A DNA stretch of 64,000 nucleotides from Oceanospirillales bacterium (GTDB taxonomy: Bacteria > Pseudomonadota > Gammaproteobacteria > Pseudomonadales > Endozoicomonadaceae), in contig SIHQ01000006.1 of assembly GCA_004762125.1 (NCBI GenBank), positions 62,001 to 126,000 of the forward strand, given 5' to 3'. This document shows, one piece after another, positions 17,523 through 26,429 of this stretch (the first letter of the stretch is position 1; every line of letters starts with the position of its first letter). Made by a program: the position numbers and the translations under genes. The notes under the pieces are model-generated. The model worked only from the letters and a program-made list of their open reading frames with translations, was not told the origin of the DNA and searched no databases.

Positions 17523-17540
17523 ATCGATGCAGGAAAGCAT
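17523..17540 (-). repeat. Small hairpin between hsaC and ipdA
   Basis: CGATGC / GCATCG arms with a 6-nt loop in the 191-bp gap. It could stabilise or separate the two transcripts. Confidence 0.35.
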
Positions 17541-17602
17541 CGTTGAGCGGAGAAATGAACAAGAATTCCGCAACCAAAGCTGAAGAACAAAGACAAAGCC
17601 GT

Positions 17603-18499
17603 TTATTGACGGCCAACACTAAAATCATGTCCCCAAATGCTTACTGAACTGCTTTCAAAGGTCGAATGACGATCCCAATCAACGACGAGACCACCACAAC
17701 CAAATTCCATATCAAATCCGCCCGGAGTCTTCATGTAGAAAGACACCATATGATCATTAGTGTGCTTACCCAAGGTTGCGGATAACTGAACGCCATGGGC
17801 TTCCATACGATCCATAGCACGACCTACGTCGTCCATTTCAGCCACTTCCAGCATCATATGCACACAACCGGACGGTATCGGGCACTCAAAAATAGCCAGA
17901 GAGTGATGACGAGCATTATTGACGTGTAAAAAATGCAGACGTTTCTCAGGTTCGGCAAGATCGTCGGTGAACCTCACCTTCATCAGATCCGACAGACCAA
18001 AACCCAAAACGTCGGTATAAAACTGGCGACTCTTATCAAAGGAAGGCGTAGGAAGAACGGTGTGCCCCAGACCCAGATCAGTGGTCACAAACTTGGTAAC
18101 ACCAACAGGGGAAACAAACTGTTTAAAGTCCTGAACCGGCCCCCAAAAGATCTCGTGACGGTTGCCATCAGGATCCTTGAACTTAACCAGTGCCTGAACC
18201 ATACGAGCAGACACTTCTTCAGCAGACCCTAAAGACATTTCTACATCTGCTGCTTCAAGTTCGGCCACGGCTACATCAAAAGCAGCAGGACTGGCGACTT
18301 CCCAGCCAGATACGCCATAGCCATCACGGTCGGACTTCTCGACAGCAATACGGAAATTACGGTCGTCCATTTTCAGATACAGGGTTTGATCATTAGAAGC
18401 ATCATGCTCCATCATTCCCAATACCTGAGTACCGTATTCCTGCCACTTGGAAAGATCGGTGGTGTCCACGATCGTATAACCCAGTCCGCGAATATCCAT
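17603..18499 (-). CDS. hsaC: HsaC-like extradiol catechol dioxygenase
   Basis: 298 residues with two vicinal-oxygen-chelate halves. The N-half starts IRGLGYTIVDTTDLSKWQEYG; the C-half carries the Fe(II) ligands: His in LGLGHTVLP, His in ARHHSLAIFE and Glu in DMEFGCGG. The MSFYMKTPGG-like segment and C-terminal SVSIWGHDFSVG match HsaC (300 residues) rather than BphC alone. HsaC cleaves the catecholic ring A of the secosteroid. First gene of unit B; copy B of the shared motif is about 104 bp upstream. Confidence 0.93.
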   Translation of the reverse strand: MDIRGLGYTIVDTTDLSKWQEYGTQVLGMMEHDASNDQTLYLKMDDRNFRIAVEKSDRDGYGVSGWEVASPAAFDVAVAELEAADVEMSLGSAEEVSARMVQALVKFKDPDGNRHEIFWGPVQDFKQFVSPVGVTKFVTTDLGLGHTVLPTPSFDKSRQFYTDVLGFGLSDLMKVRFTDDLAEPEKRLHFLHVNNARHHSLAIFECPIPSGCVHMMLEVAEMDDVGRAMDRMEAHGVQLSATLGKHTNDHMVSFYMKTPGGFDMEFGCGGLVVDWDRHSTFESSSVSIWGHDFSVGRQ

Positions 18500-18602
18500 G
18501 ATTGCCCAGCCTCTTCTTATGATTCTTCTGAGAAGGACTGTTAGCTTTCACTAAAACCTTCTCTGAACAGTCACCGATTAAAAAGGCAGGGACAATATTC
18601 AT

Positions 18603-18623
18603 CATCGTCTGAGAAGACTAAGG
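18603..18623 (-). promoter_or_regulatory. Candidate steroid-regulon site, copy B
   Basis: Matches CATCGTCYNNNNAGACTAA with a perfect core GTCT-GAGA-AGAC. It lies 104 bp upstream of hsaC, in the same orientation as copies A and C. Confidence 0.5.
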
Positions 18624-18706
18624 CTAATGTTGAAGGCACGCTATTGGCTTTCAATCTGACAAACAAAACAAGTGATTACTGAATACCATCAGGAACATAA
18701 CGCAGA

Positions 18707-18743
18707 GAGGCAACAACCAGAGCATCTTTCTGGTTGCTGCCTC
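18707..18743 (-). terminator. Terminator hairpin after the CstA-family gene
   Basis: 15-bp arms GAGGCAACAACCAGA / TCTGGTTGCTGCCTC with one mismatch and a 7-nt loop, just past the stop at 18756. Confidence 0.7.
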
Positions 18744-18755
18744 ATAAACAAAAAA

Positions 18756-20186
18756 TCAGGCGAGGGAGATCTCCATGGCTTTCTGTTTTTTCACCCTCAT
18801 AAGAAACATCACCAAAGCGGCTATCGCAGCAGAAATACCCACTGGGTAGGAAATCATGCTTGGCAAAGAGAGTCCTTCAGGAGCCATCAGAATGTACGTA
18901 CTGCAAACCGCTGTCATAAAAGTAGCCGGAATGGAAACAAACCAATGACTCTTCGCCTCGCTAACCAGATAAGCAGCTGCGGCCCAAAGAACGACAGTCG
19001 CAAGAGTCTGGTTTGAAAATGCGAAGTAGCGCCAGATAATCTTGAAGTCGATAAACGTCAGTGCGATACCTACTGCAAAAACCGGGATGGCAAGCTTCAA
19101 GCGATTGATTGTGCTGGACTGATCAACATTAAATGCATCCGCCAGAATCAGACGAACACCGCGGAATGCCGTATCACCAGAGGTAATAGGGCAAGCAATA
19201 ACTCCGAGAATAGCCAACATTCCGCCCAGTGTACCCATCAGACCTACAGAGATGTCTTTCACGACCAGTCCTGCACCACCCTGGTTTAACACATCGTTCA
19301 GACCTTCAATACCGTTAGGGAAGAATGACATGGCTGCAGCAGCCCAAACCAGCGCGACAACGCCCTCAGAGATCATTGCCCCGAAAAAAATGGGACGACC
19401 TAATGTTTCATTAGTCGTACAACGTGCCATCATGGGGGACTGGGTAGCATGGAAGCCACTGATGGCACCGCAAGCAATGGTAGTGAACAGCATTGGGAAA
19501 ATAGGCAGGCCTCTTGGATGAGCAAAGTCTCCACCAATTTCAGGTATAGGCAGACCGTTGTACACCATCATGCCACCAACACCGAATGCCATAATCAGCA
19601 GAGCTGCACCGAACAATGGGTAAATTTTAGAAATCAGCTTGTCGACAGGTAACACAGTAGCAACGAAGTAGTAGCAAATAATCACGCTCAGCCAGAAGCC
19701 TGATTTAGCCATTAACCCCTCTCCTCCCAGATTAGCGAGAAGACTCGCTGGCCCCATCATAAAAACGACGCCAACCAGAATCAGAAGAATGATAGAGAAG
19801 CCACGCATAAATTTACGCGCAGGTTCACCTAAATAGTGACCAACCACTTCAGGGATTGATTTACCTTCATGGCGAATGGAGAGCATACCTGAGAAGTAGT
19901 CGTGCACCGCTCCGGCAAAAATGCAACCAAACACGATCCACAAGAAAGCGGCCGGGCCATACAAAGCGCCCATGATGGCACCAAAGATAGGACCCAGACC
20001 TGCAATATTAAGAAACTGAATCAGAAAGATTTTGTACCAGGGAAGTGGTATGAAATCGACACCATCTTCCAGTTCAATAGCAGGAGTTATACGCTCGGGA
20101 TCAATACCAAACCAGCGTTCTACCAGTTTACCGTAGATAAAATAACCGGCTACGAGCGCCAGTAAAGAGAGCAGGAAACTGATCAT
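18756..20186 (-). CDS. CstA-family carbon-starvation transporter, short form
   Basis: 476 residues with many hydrophobic helices. CstA-family motifs: NIAGLGPIFGAIMGALYGPAAFLWIVFG near the N-terminus, GAVHDYFSGMLSIRHEGKS, and ISGFHATQSPMMARC. It is much shorter than E. coli CstA (about 700 residues) but like many short homologues in marine bacteria. Family members import peptides or pyruvate. It lies between units B and C with its own start (GAGGTATCCC before ATG) and terminator. A role in importing or exporting a pathway metabolite is possible but only inferred from position. Confidence 0.87.
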   Translation of the reverse strand: MISFLLSLLALVAGYFIYGKLVERWFGIDPERITPAIELEDGVDFIPLPWYKIFLIQFLNIAGLGPIFGAIMGALYGPAAFLWIVFGCIFAGAVHDYFSGMLSIRHEGKSIPEVVGHYLGEPARKFMRGFSIILLILVGVVFMMGPASLLANLGGEGLMAKSGFWLSVIICYYFVATVLPVDKLISKIYPLFGAALLIMAFGVGGMMVYNGLPIPEIGGDFAHPRGLPIFPMLFTTIACGAISGFHATQSPMMARCTTNETLGRPIFFGAMISEGVVALVWAAAAMSFFPNGIEGLNDVLNQGGAGLVVKDISVGLMGTLGGMLAILGVIACPITSGDTAFRGVRLILADAFNVDQSSTINRLKLAIPVFAVGIALTFIDFKIIWRYFAFSNQTLATVVLWAAAAYLVSEAKSHWFVSIPATFMTAVCSTYILMAPEGLSLPSMISYPVGISAAIAALVMFLMRVKKQKAMEISLA

Positions 20187-20395
20187 GGGATACCTCTTAC
20201 ATCACCAATGATGGATAAAATATTCCGGCTTAGTATATGGAAGGAAAATTTACAGAATGTTGACAGAAGACAAGAGATTAATAGGTTAAGGACTGTGCAC
20301 GTATATCTACGACCAAGTACAAATACGTACCTGATCATTCAATCCCAGACCTACCTGCCTTGCTTTCAAATCAAGAATCTGAAATATAAATGGCT

Positions 20396-20758
20396 TCAAC
20401 TGAGTACCTGAAGATTCAATTCAACAGGCTTCCCTAACCAATAGGCATACTCGGTATGATCTCTGAGATCATTGCCTGTATCTCCATGTACCAGTACAGA
20501 CAAACCGTTTCGTTTTTCTTCCAGCCATGGAATCAATTGATCAAATTCCTTTGACGTAAACAGTACCTGACAGCTCCATTCAGTATGAGGCCCTACCCGT
20601 TTTCTATGTACTCTACCGACCTTCAGGCCGAATTTCTCACCTGCGGAAGCAAAGAACTGAGAAGCATAGTCGATCGTTTCAGCATTAAAGTAGACATGGG
20701 CATGGTAATTATCGTGGATGTTAACGGGTCTATTGATAGGGCTATTGGAGTCAGTCAT
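20396..20758 (-). CDS. DOPA 4,5-dioxygenase-like protein
   Basis: 120 residues. The conserved His-rich pattern of the family is visible: NYHAHVYF at the start, VGPHTEWSCQVLF in the middle and VHGDTGNDLRDHTEYAYWLG near the end. Family members are small cupin-like or ferredoxin-fold extradiol enzymes known from betalain and lincomycin pathways; most bacterial ones are uncharacterised. It lies alone between the cstA-type gene and the GMC gene. Another ring-cleavage-type enzyme inside a steroid locus is suggestive but may be coincidence. Confidence 0.82.
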   Translation of the reverse strand: MTDSNSPINRPVNIHDNYHAHVYFNAETIDYASQFFASAGEKFGLKVGRVHRKRVGPHTEWSCQVLFTSKEFDQLIPWLEEKRNGLSVLVHGDTGNDLRDHTEYAYWLGKPVELNLQVLS

Positions 20759-20895
20759 AAGGCAGTTTAAATCGCGTGTAAAACTGCATTTTTATCAAAA
20801 GCCCGAGATAATGGCCAGAACTACGCTACGGGCTCCTCAGCTGAATACTGAAATTTAATCATTCAGATACCGAACATTTCAATCCGGCTAAGAAG

Positions 20896-20919
20896 AACTG
20901 CCGGATAAATCCGGCAGTT
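20896..20919 (-). terminator. Terminator of steroid unit C
   Basis: Perfect 10-bp arms AACTGCCGGA / TCCGGCAGTT with a 4-nt loop, 20 bp past the GMC stop. The leftward transcript continues into UUCUUCUU. Confidence 0.75.
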
Positions 20920-20938
20920 GACAGAGAAGTGATAAAAT

Positions 20939-22522
20939 TCAGCTAGCTTCGGCCATAATCATAGCGGCACATTTTTCGCCAATCATAATGGACGGTGCAC
21001 TGGTATTACCGCCAATCAGTTTTGGCATGATGGAAGCATCTGCCACGCGCAGACCTTCAATCCCTTTAACTCTGAGTTTCTCATCCACAACAGCCATCTC
21101 ATCCTGTCCCATTTTACAGCTACCAACAGGGTGATAAACGGTTTCAGAGATACGGGCAATCAACTTTCGAATAGCGTCTTCATTAGTTTGTTCGAGCCCT
21201 GGGGTAATAGGACGACGGATATAACGAGACCAGGCACGAGTGTTGGCCATATCCAGAGAAATCCTTAACGCTTCCTTCAGCTTGTTCCAGTCATGCTCAT
21301 TATCCAGAACATTAAAGTCAATCTCGGGAGAAAGGAATGGATCTGCATTTTTCAGAACGACACTGCCACGGCTTTCCGGTCTCAGATTACAACCCTGAAT
21401 AGAAATACCCGGTGTCAACGGCAACGATTCTGTCAAAGACGTCATGTAACTGGGGGAGAAGTGGAACTGGATATCCGGACGTTCCAGCTCCGGACGACTT
21501 TTAACAAAAGCACCACCTTCCATACCACTGAATGCACCCAGACCTTTTTTCTTGAACATCCACTCCATGCCGACTTTGGCATTTGATGGAAAGCGGTCCA
21601 TACCATTCATGCTGCAGGTTGGGTCTACTTCGTAGTTTACGTGGAGGTCGAGGTGTTCCTGCAGGTTATAACCAACACCTGGCAGCTCATGCAGTGTTTT
21701 CACACCAGCTGCACTGAGGTCAGCCTCACGGCCAATACCAGACAACTGCAGTATATGAGGGCTCTTTATCGCACCGGCACTGAGAATAATTTCACGGGTC
21801 ATGGTCGCTTTCTCAAGCTTACCCTTAATCCGATACTCAACACCGGTAACCCGCTTACCCATAACGATGACACGAGTTACATCGGCACCGGTCAGGACAG
21901 TCAGGTTTTCCCGCTTTAGAATCGGACGAATGAAGGCTTCAGCGGTACTGGAACGAACCCCGTTACGGATAGTGGTTTGGAACAGGCCAATACCTTCCTG
22001 ATCTTCACCATTGAAGTCATCAGATTCTTTAATGCCGATTTCCTTACCCGCAGCAATAAAAGCATCAAAACCAATATGGCCGGTACCACCATTGCTGACG
22101 TACATCTCTCCGTCGCCACCGTGATATTTGCTGGAGCCACGCTGGTTGGTCTCACTTTTCTTGAAATAAGGCAGGATCTCGTCATAGCTCCAGCCTTCAT
22201 TTCCTTCCGCAGCCCAACCATCATAATCAGATGCATGACCTCGGACATAGATCATCCCGTTAACGGCACTGGAACCACCCAAGGTTTTACCTCTAGGTAC
22301 CGCTAGCTTGCGATTGCCCAGATTAGGCTGACGGGTAGAGTTCATGTGCCAGTTAAGTTTGTTACTTTTCAATGCTTCCGCACAGCCACCGGGCATATCG
22401 ACGGTCATGTCATTTTTGGGACCGGATTCCAGTAGCAAAACCTTATTACGAGGATCGGCAGAAAGACGGTTTGCAACTACACAACCCGCAGAACCGGCAC
22501 CAACAACTATATAATCGTACAT
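20939..22522 (-). CDS. GMC-family FAD oxidoreductase
   Basis: 527 residues from the ATG at 22522 (MYDYIVVGAGSAGCVVANRLS, an FAD dinucleotide motif at the very start). An upstream in-frame ATG would overlap an inverted repeat at 22551-22582. GMC signatures are clear: LGGSSAVNGMIYVRGHASDYD and SAGAIKSPHILQLSGIG; the active-site His lies in YHPVGSCKMG. It resembles choline/alcohol dehydrogenase-type GMC enzymes more than cholesterol oxidase. It follows fadD3 by 120 bp and may oxidise an alcohol on a steroid or side-chain product; that is inference. Confidence 0.85.
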   Translation of the reverse strand: MYDYIVVGAGSAGCVVANRLSADPRNKVLLLESGPKNDMTVDMPGGCAEALKSNKLNWHMNSTRQPNLGNRKLAVPRGKTLGGSSAVNGMIYVRGHASDYDGWAAEGNEGWSYDEILPYFKKSETNQRGSSKYHGGDGEMYVSNGGTGHIGFDAFIAAGKEIGIKESDDFNGEDQEGIGLFQTTIRNGVRSSTAEAFIRPILKRENLTVLTGADVTRVIVMGKRVTGVEYRIKGKLEKATMTREIILSAGAIKSPHILQLSGIGREADLSAAGVKTLHELPGVGYNLQEHLDLHVNYEVDPTCSMNGMDRFPSNAKVGMEWMFKKKGLGAFSGMEGGAFVKSRPELERPDIQFHFSPSYMTSLTESLPLTPGISIQGCNLRPESRGSVVLKNADPFLSPEIDFNVLDNEHDWNKLKEALRISLDMANTRAWSRYIRRPITPGLEQTNEDAIRKLIARISETVYHPVGSCKMGQDEMAVVDEKLRVKGIEGLRVADASIMPKLIGGNTSAPSIMIGEKCAAMIMAEAS

Positions 22523-22550
22523 ACAACATACCCTGTTATTTTTATGTGAC

Positions 22551-22582
22551 ATGTTTTCATCACCTATGAATGATGAAAACAT
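22551..22582. promoter_or_regulatory. 12-bp perfect inverted repeat upstream of the GMC gene
   Basis: ATGTTTTCATCA and its complement TGATGAAAACAT flank an 8-bp spacer, ending 29 bp before the chosen start codon. It could be a repressor operator or an RNA hairpin. Confidence 0.5.
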
Positions 22583-22642
22583 CCCCTTCGCTCATGGCTG
22601 ATTATTCTTATTCTAAACGTCGACCGACTTTTACTAGCCATT

Positions 22643-24235
22643 TCAGGCTCTAAGCAGTTCAGTCGCACGATCCCTCAATTCAAATTTCATCACCTTGCCC
22701 GATGCGTTCAGCGGCAGGTTCTCAACAAATTGCACATAGCGAGGCACTTTGTAGTTAGCCATTTCGGCTCGACACCATTGAATCAATTCATCCTTATCTA
22801 ACTGCTCATCAGGCCTGACAATAATCCAGGCCATACCTACTTCACCCATACGCTCATCTGGTACTCCAACCACAGACACCTGGGCAATGGCTTTGTGGCT
22901 ATTCAACTGATTTTCAATTTCAGCCGGATAGACATTGAAACCACCGGTAATAATCATATCTTTCATGCGATCAGTGATTCTCAGATACCCCAGAGAATCC
23001 ATAATGCCGATATCACCGGTATGCAGCCAACCATCCCTATCTATGTTTTCTCGTGTTGCCACATCATCGTTAAAATAGCCCTGCATCACATTCGAACCAC
23101 GGATCACCACCTCTCCAGGCGTCCCTCTGTGAACTTCGTTGCCGAACTCATCGATACAACGCACTTCAACATCCGGCATGGCACGCCCAGAAGTATTGGC
23201 GATCAACTCAGGAGAATCTCCCTGACGGCATATTGTGGCAAAACCACAAACTTCCGTAAGGCCATAGGCGGTAATTATGGTATCAAAACCCAGTACTTCA
23301 TCCATTTCTCGAATCATACTGACGGGTATCGCAGCAGCCCCAGTAACGGCTACACGCAACGAGCTGATATCGAAAGAATCCCGCTTCGGGTGAGAAAGAA
23401 TGGATTGATACAACGTAGGCGGCCCTGGCAGAACAGTGATCTTTTCATCAGACACCTTCTGTAAGATCGTAGGCACATCAAATACTTGCAGAGGCAAAAT
23501 AGTACAACCTCGCATCAGAGCAGCCAGCCAACCAGCTTTGTAACCGAAAGAGTGGAAGAAAGGATTCACGATCAAGTAACGATCCGCTTCTTCAAGACCA
23601 ACCACTTCACCCCAATCTGACACTACCTTAAGGTTCTGGGCATGCCGGGTGATAACACCTTTCGGTTTTCCTGTGGTGCCTGAAGTAAACAACAGATCTG
23701 ACATAGTTTCTGCCGTCACTCGAGATTGAGCCTGTTCAACCTGCGCTTCTTCGATAGCGTCTGCTTTTTCCAGGAATTTATCCCAGCTCAACGTATTCGG
23801 AAGTGTTGAACTGCTCTGACGGAACAGTACTACCTGCTCCAACTCCGGTAATTCCTCTTCAACCAGCATTGCAGGAAAATCAATACCCAAAAACTCACCA
23901 ATGGAAAACAGAATTTTGGTACCAGACGCTTTCAGTACATAGCCCGCTTCCGAACCTTTCATTCGAGTATTCAGAGGGACAAGTGCAGCACCAACTGACT
24001 GCAAAGCTGTGGCAGCCACTACCCATTCCCAGATGTTTGGTGCCCAGACAGCGACTCGATCTCCCTGCTGAACATTCATTGCTAGCAGAGCTGCAGCCGC
24101 TTTTTTACGGAGCTGATTCAGCTCTTTGTAACTAATTACAGTGCTATCGTCTTCTATAGCGGGTCGCTCAGCATAGCGACTGGCTACAAAATCCATCATC
24201 TGGGGAATCGTCTGACACTCAGTCACATTGGCCAT
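22643..24235 (-). CDS. fadD3: FadD3-like HIP-CoA ligase
   Basis: 530 residues. Adenylate-forming motifs: LLFTSGTTGKPKGVI (P-loop), NPFFHSFGYKAGWLA, LPGPPTLYQSIL, TAYGLTEVCG, GWLHTGDIG, GFNVYPAEIE and the C-terminal catalytic Lys in NASGKVMKFEL. Stretches such as FFHSFGYKAG and VTGAAAIPV closely match M. tuberculosis FadD3 (503 residues), which attaches CoA to the hexahydroindanone propionate left after ring A/B cleavage. Third gene of unit C; start at 24235 with AGGAAC upstream. Confidence 0.9.
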   Translation of the reverse strand: MANVTECQTIPQMMDFVASRYAERPAIEDDSTVISYKELNQLRKKAAAALLAMNVQQGDRVAVWAPNIWEWVVAATALQSVGAALVPLNTRMKGSEAGYVLKASGTKILFSIGEFLGIDFPAMLVEEELPELEQVVLFRQSSSTLPNTLSWDKFLEKADAIEEAQVEQAQSRVTAETMSDLLFTSGTTGKPKGVITRHAQNLKVVSDWGEVVGLEEADRYLIVNPFFHSFGYKAGWLAALMRGCTILPLQVFDVPTILQKVSDEKITVLPGPPTLYQSILSHPKRDSFDISSLRVAVTGAAAIPVSMIREMDEVLGFDTIITAYGLTEVCGFATICRQGDSPELIANTSGRAMPDVEVRCIDEFGNEVHRGTPGEVVIRGSNVMQGYFNDDVATRENIDRDGWLHTGDIGIMDSLGYLRITDRMKDMIITGGFNVYPAEIENQLNSHKAIAQVSVVGVPDERMGEVGMAWIIVRPDEQLDKDELIQWCRAEMANYKVPRYVQFVENLPLNASGKVMKFELRDRATELLRA

Positions 24236-24350
24236 GCATTGTTCCTGTTATTATTTTTTTCCAGTGCAACTGTCCGCTCTCGCTATGTTATTCAACGGAC
24301 CGTTACACTCATGCTTATGGCTGCCTGACAGCTTTCTATTCGAAAGAAGC

Positions 24351-25409
24351 TCAGTCAGGAAACTTAACGGTCAGATCACCACTGACCGGATGACACTGAC
24401 AGGCCAACGTCCAGCCTTCAACCACTTCTTCAGGCTCGAGAACCTGATTGATTCCAAGACTGGTTTCACCACCTTCCACAGAACACATGCAAGCGCCACA
24501 CATACCTTTTTCGCAGGAATAGGGTGCAGTAATACCGGCTTTCAACATGGACTGAAGCACCGTGTCCCCACTCTCATGGGACACCTGATATTGCTCACCG
24601 TCCAGTTCAACCTTGAAGGCTGATACCGTTGAGTTTTCTGCGGCAGCAACAGCTTCTGCTTCCAGGGCTGCTTCCTGATCCGGATCAACCGGGGAAGAGA
24701 AGCGCTCAACATGGATTCGGCTTCTATCTTCACCTTGCTCTAACAGTCCGGCTTCCACCGTGTCCATAAATGGACCAGGGCCGCAGATATAGAATTCAGC
24801 ACCATCACTGCCTGCTATCGCACCTTTCACCATTTTCTTACTGACAAAACCATGAATACTGTCGTACACATAAATCACCGACAGTCGATCGATGTATTTA
24901 TGCTCGAGATTCTTAAGTTCTCTTCGAAAGATGACTGACTCTTCATCACGGTTCGCATAGACAAGTTTAACCTTACGATTAGTTGTCGTCAGTGCAGATT
25001 TAAGGATGGAAATAACCGGAGTAATGCCTGAACCACCACCAAAAAGCACCACATCATTACTACCTTTATTGAGGTAGAAAAGGCCGGCCGGAGCCATGAC
25101 ATCAATACAGTCTCCTGTTTTGACCTCATCATTGATCCAGTTGGAAATACGACCACCATCCACACGCTTGATGGTAACTTTATGAACTTCATCAACATCA
25201 GGAGAACTGGCCAGAGAGTAACAACGGATCAATTCCTGCCCGTCGAAGGGCACTCTCAGGGTCAAAAACTGCCCAGGCAAGTAATCAAAATCTTCCTGAC
25301 AATCACCCGGAACTGTGAACACGACGGATTTACTGTCGTGGGTTTCAGTGATGACTTCGGCAACTTCCAGCGTGTGATAGCGTGAGTTGGTTAGTGTCTC
25401 TTCGGCCAT
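24351..25409 (-). CDS. kshB: KshB-like ferredoxin reductase
   Basis: 352 residues (KshB is about 358). FAD-binding RCYSLASSP, NAD-binding FGGGSGITPVISIL and CGPGPFMD, then a C-terminal plant-type 2Fe-2S domain (CEKGMCGACMCS and a fourth Cys in LACQC). KshB passes electrons from NADH to KshA, the Rieske 9-alpha-hydroxylase that opens ring B. No KshA is in the window. The shared layout with phenylacetyl-CoA oxygenase and HmpA-type reductases leaves some doubt, but the steroid context favours KshB. It follows hsaB by 24 bp. Confidence 0.85.
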   Translation of the reverse strand: MAEETLTNSRYHTLEVAEVITETHDSKSVVFTVPGDCQEDFDYLPGQFLTLRVPFDGQELIRCYSLASSPDVDEVHKVTIKRVDGGRISNWINDEVKTGDCIDVMAPAGLFYLNKGSNDVVLFGGGSGITPVISILKSALTTTNRKVKLVYANRDEESVIFRRELKNLEHKYIDRLSVIYVYDSIHGFVSKKMVKGAIAGSDGAEFYICGPGPFMDTVEAGLLEQGEDRSRIHVERFSSPVDPDQEAALEAEAVAAAENSTVSAFKVELDGEQYQVSHESGDTVLQSMLKAGITAPYSCEKGMCGACMCSVEGGETSLGINQVLEPEEVVEGWTLACQCHPVSGDLTVKFPD

Positions 25410-25433
25410 GATACTTCTCTTATTCTTTATTTT

Positions 25434-25934
25434 TCAGGCTTCAGCGGCTTCAGCAGCAGTCGTGTATCGTCCATCTACGTAGAGTAACGGATTCACCTTT
25501 TCACTGTTTTTGATCTCTTTGACCTTACCAATAAAAATGGTATGCGAGCCGTATTCGTAACGACCATCCTGCTCAAGCACAACAACTGACTGAGCGTCTT
25601 TCAAATAAGGCAAACCAGCCGATGTTTCTGTCCAGTTACCCACTGTAAAACGCTCTTCACCCGTCAGTTTGCCACCACAGGCCGCTGATACTTCCTGCTG
25701 GTCATTACTGAGCACATTGATGGCAAAATCACCGCCATTGTCGAGCGCCTGATGCATGCCGGTCGTTTTATTAACGCACACCAGTAGTGAGGGAGGATTC
25801 ATTGAAAGTGAAGTGACAGACGTGGCAGCCATGGCGTATTTTTCACCATCATCTATAGCCGTTACCACTGATACGGAACTGGCCAGACGGCGCATGGACT
25901 GGAGCATATCGTTACGGAGCTGTTCGTTACTCAT
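25434..25934 (-). CDS. hsaB: HsaB-like flavin reductase
   Basis: 166 residues of the small flavin-reductase family: VSVVTAIDDGEKYAMAATSVTSLSMNPPSLLVCVN and FAINVLSNDQQEVS, with the C-terminal GSHTIFIGKV (conserved His region). It would supply reduced flavin to HsaA, whose gene is divergent across a 495-bp gap. HsaA and HsaB form the two-component monooxygenase that hydroxylates the phenolic secosteroid. Starts with AAGGAACAGGCT before the ATG. First gene of unit C; copy C of the shared motif lies 174 bp upstream. Confidence 0.87.
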   Translation of the reverse strand: MSNEQLRNDMLQSMRRLASSVSVVTAIDDGEKYAMAATSVTSLSMNPPSLLVCVNKTTGMHQALDNGGDFAINVLSNDQQEVSAACGGKLTGEERFTVGNWTETSAGLPYLKDAQSVVVLEQDGRYEYGSHTIFIGKVKEIKNSEKVNPLLYVDGRYTTAAEAAEA

Positions 25935-26429
25935 AGCCTGTTCCTTTCTTATTATTGGGAAACACCTTCCATCACAGAAGGGTTAAGAAGCATGTTTTCT
26001 TTACCCAAGGCTGATTTATTCTTATTTTCAGCTCAAAGATTTTTTAAAGGTGAGCTGTAAATTAAATGATTTGATACTCGGATTGTTCCTTTGCCCCCGT
26101 CAACAGGCATCGTCCATCAAGACTAAAGCACCCGACTGATTAAATGGTTTTTATTATGCCTTAGTATCTCTTTAAAGAAAGAGCGCTTATCCCGACCCTG
26201 CCCAATATTGAAAAAGGGGAAATTAATCCAGATCAATATAAAGATGCGTATCACTCTTCTAAGAGCGATCAAATGTGAACTATCAAAAACTCAATGGTCC
26301 ATTTGAAGGATGAGAGTAAACCGATGCCTTGTTTCAATTCCAACATCGGTAAAACCGAAAACTTTTTGCCCTCAGTGCTAGCAGTAATAAGAACAAAGAT
26401 GGCCTGAGGCATGCACTGGAGATAATAAT
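25935..26429. other. Divergent control region of hsaB and hsaA
   Basis: This 495-bp gap has no supported ORF. It contains copy C of the CATCGTC motif (26108-26128) and a GACTGATTAAA element at 26134-26144 that resembles one next to copy A. It must carry promoters for both directions. Confidence 0.6.
26108..26128 (-). promoter_or_regulatory. Candidate steroid-regulon site, copy C
   Basis: Matches CATCGTCYNNNNAGACTAA with core GTCC-ATCA-AGAC. It lies 174 bp upstream of hsaB and about 300 bp upstream of divergent hsaA. Confidence 0.5.

Noticed and set aside
20939-22522. GMC enzyme considered as cholesterol oxidase
   Set aside because: Motifs fit the choline/alcohol dehydrogenase branch; cholesterol oxidase features were not seen.
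26223-26236. FNR-like box TTAATCCAGATCAA upstream of hsaA
   Set aside because: One mismatch to the consensus in an A/T-rich region and no promoter position to support it.
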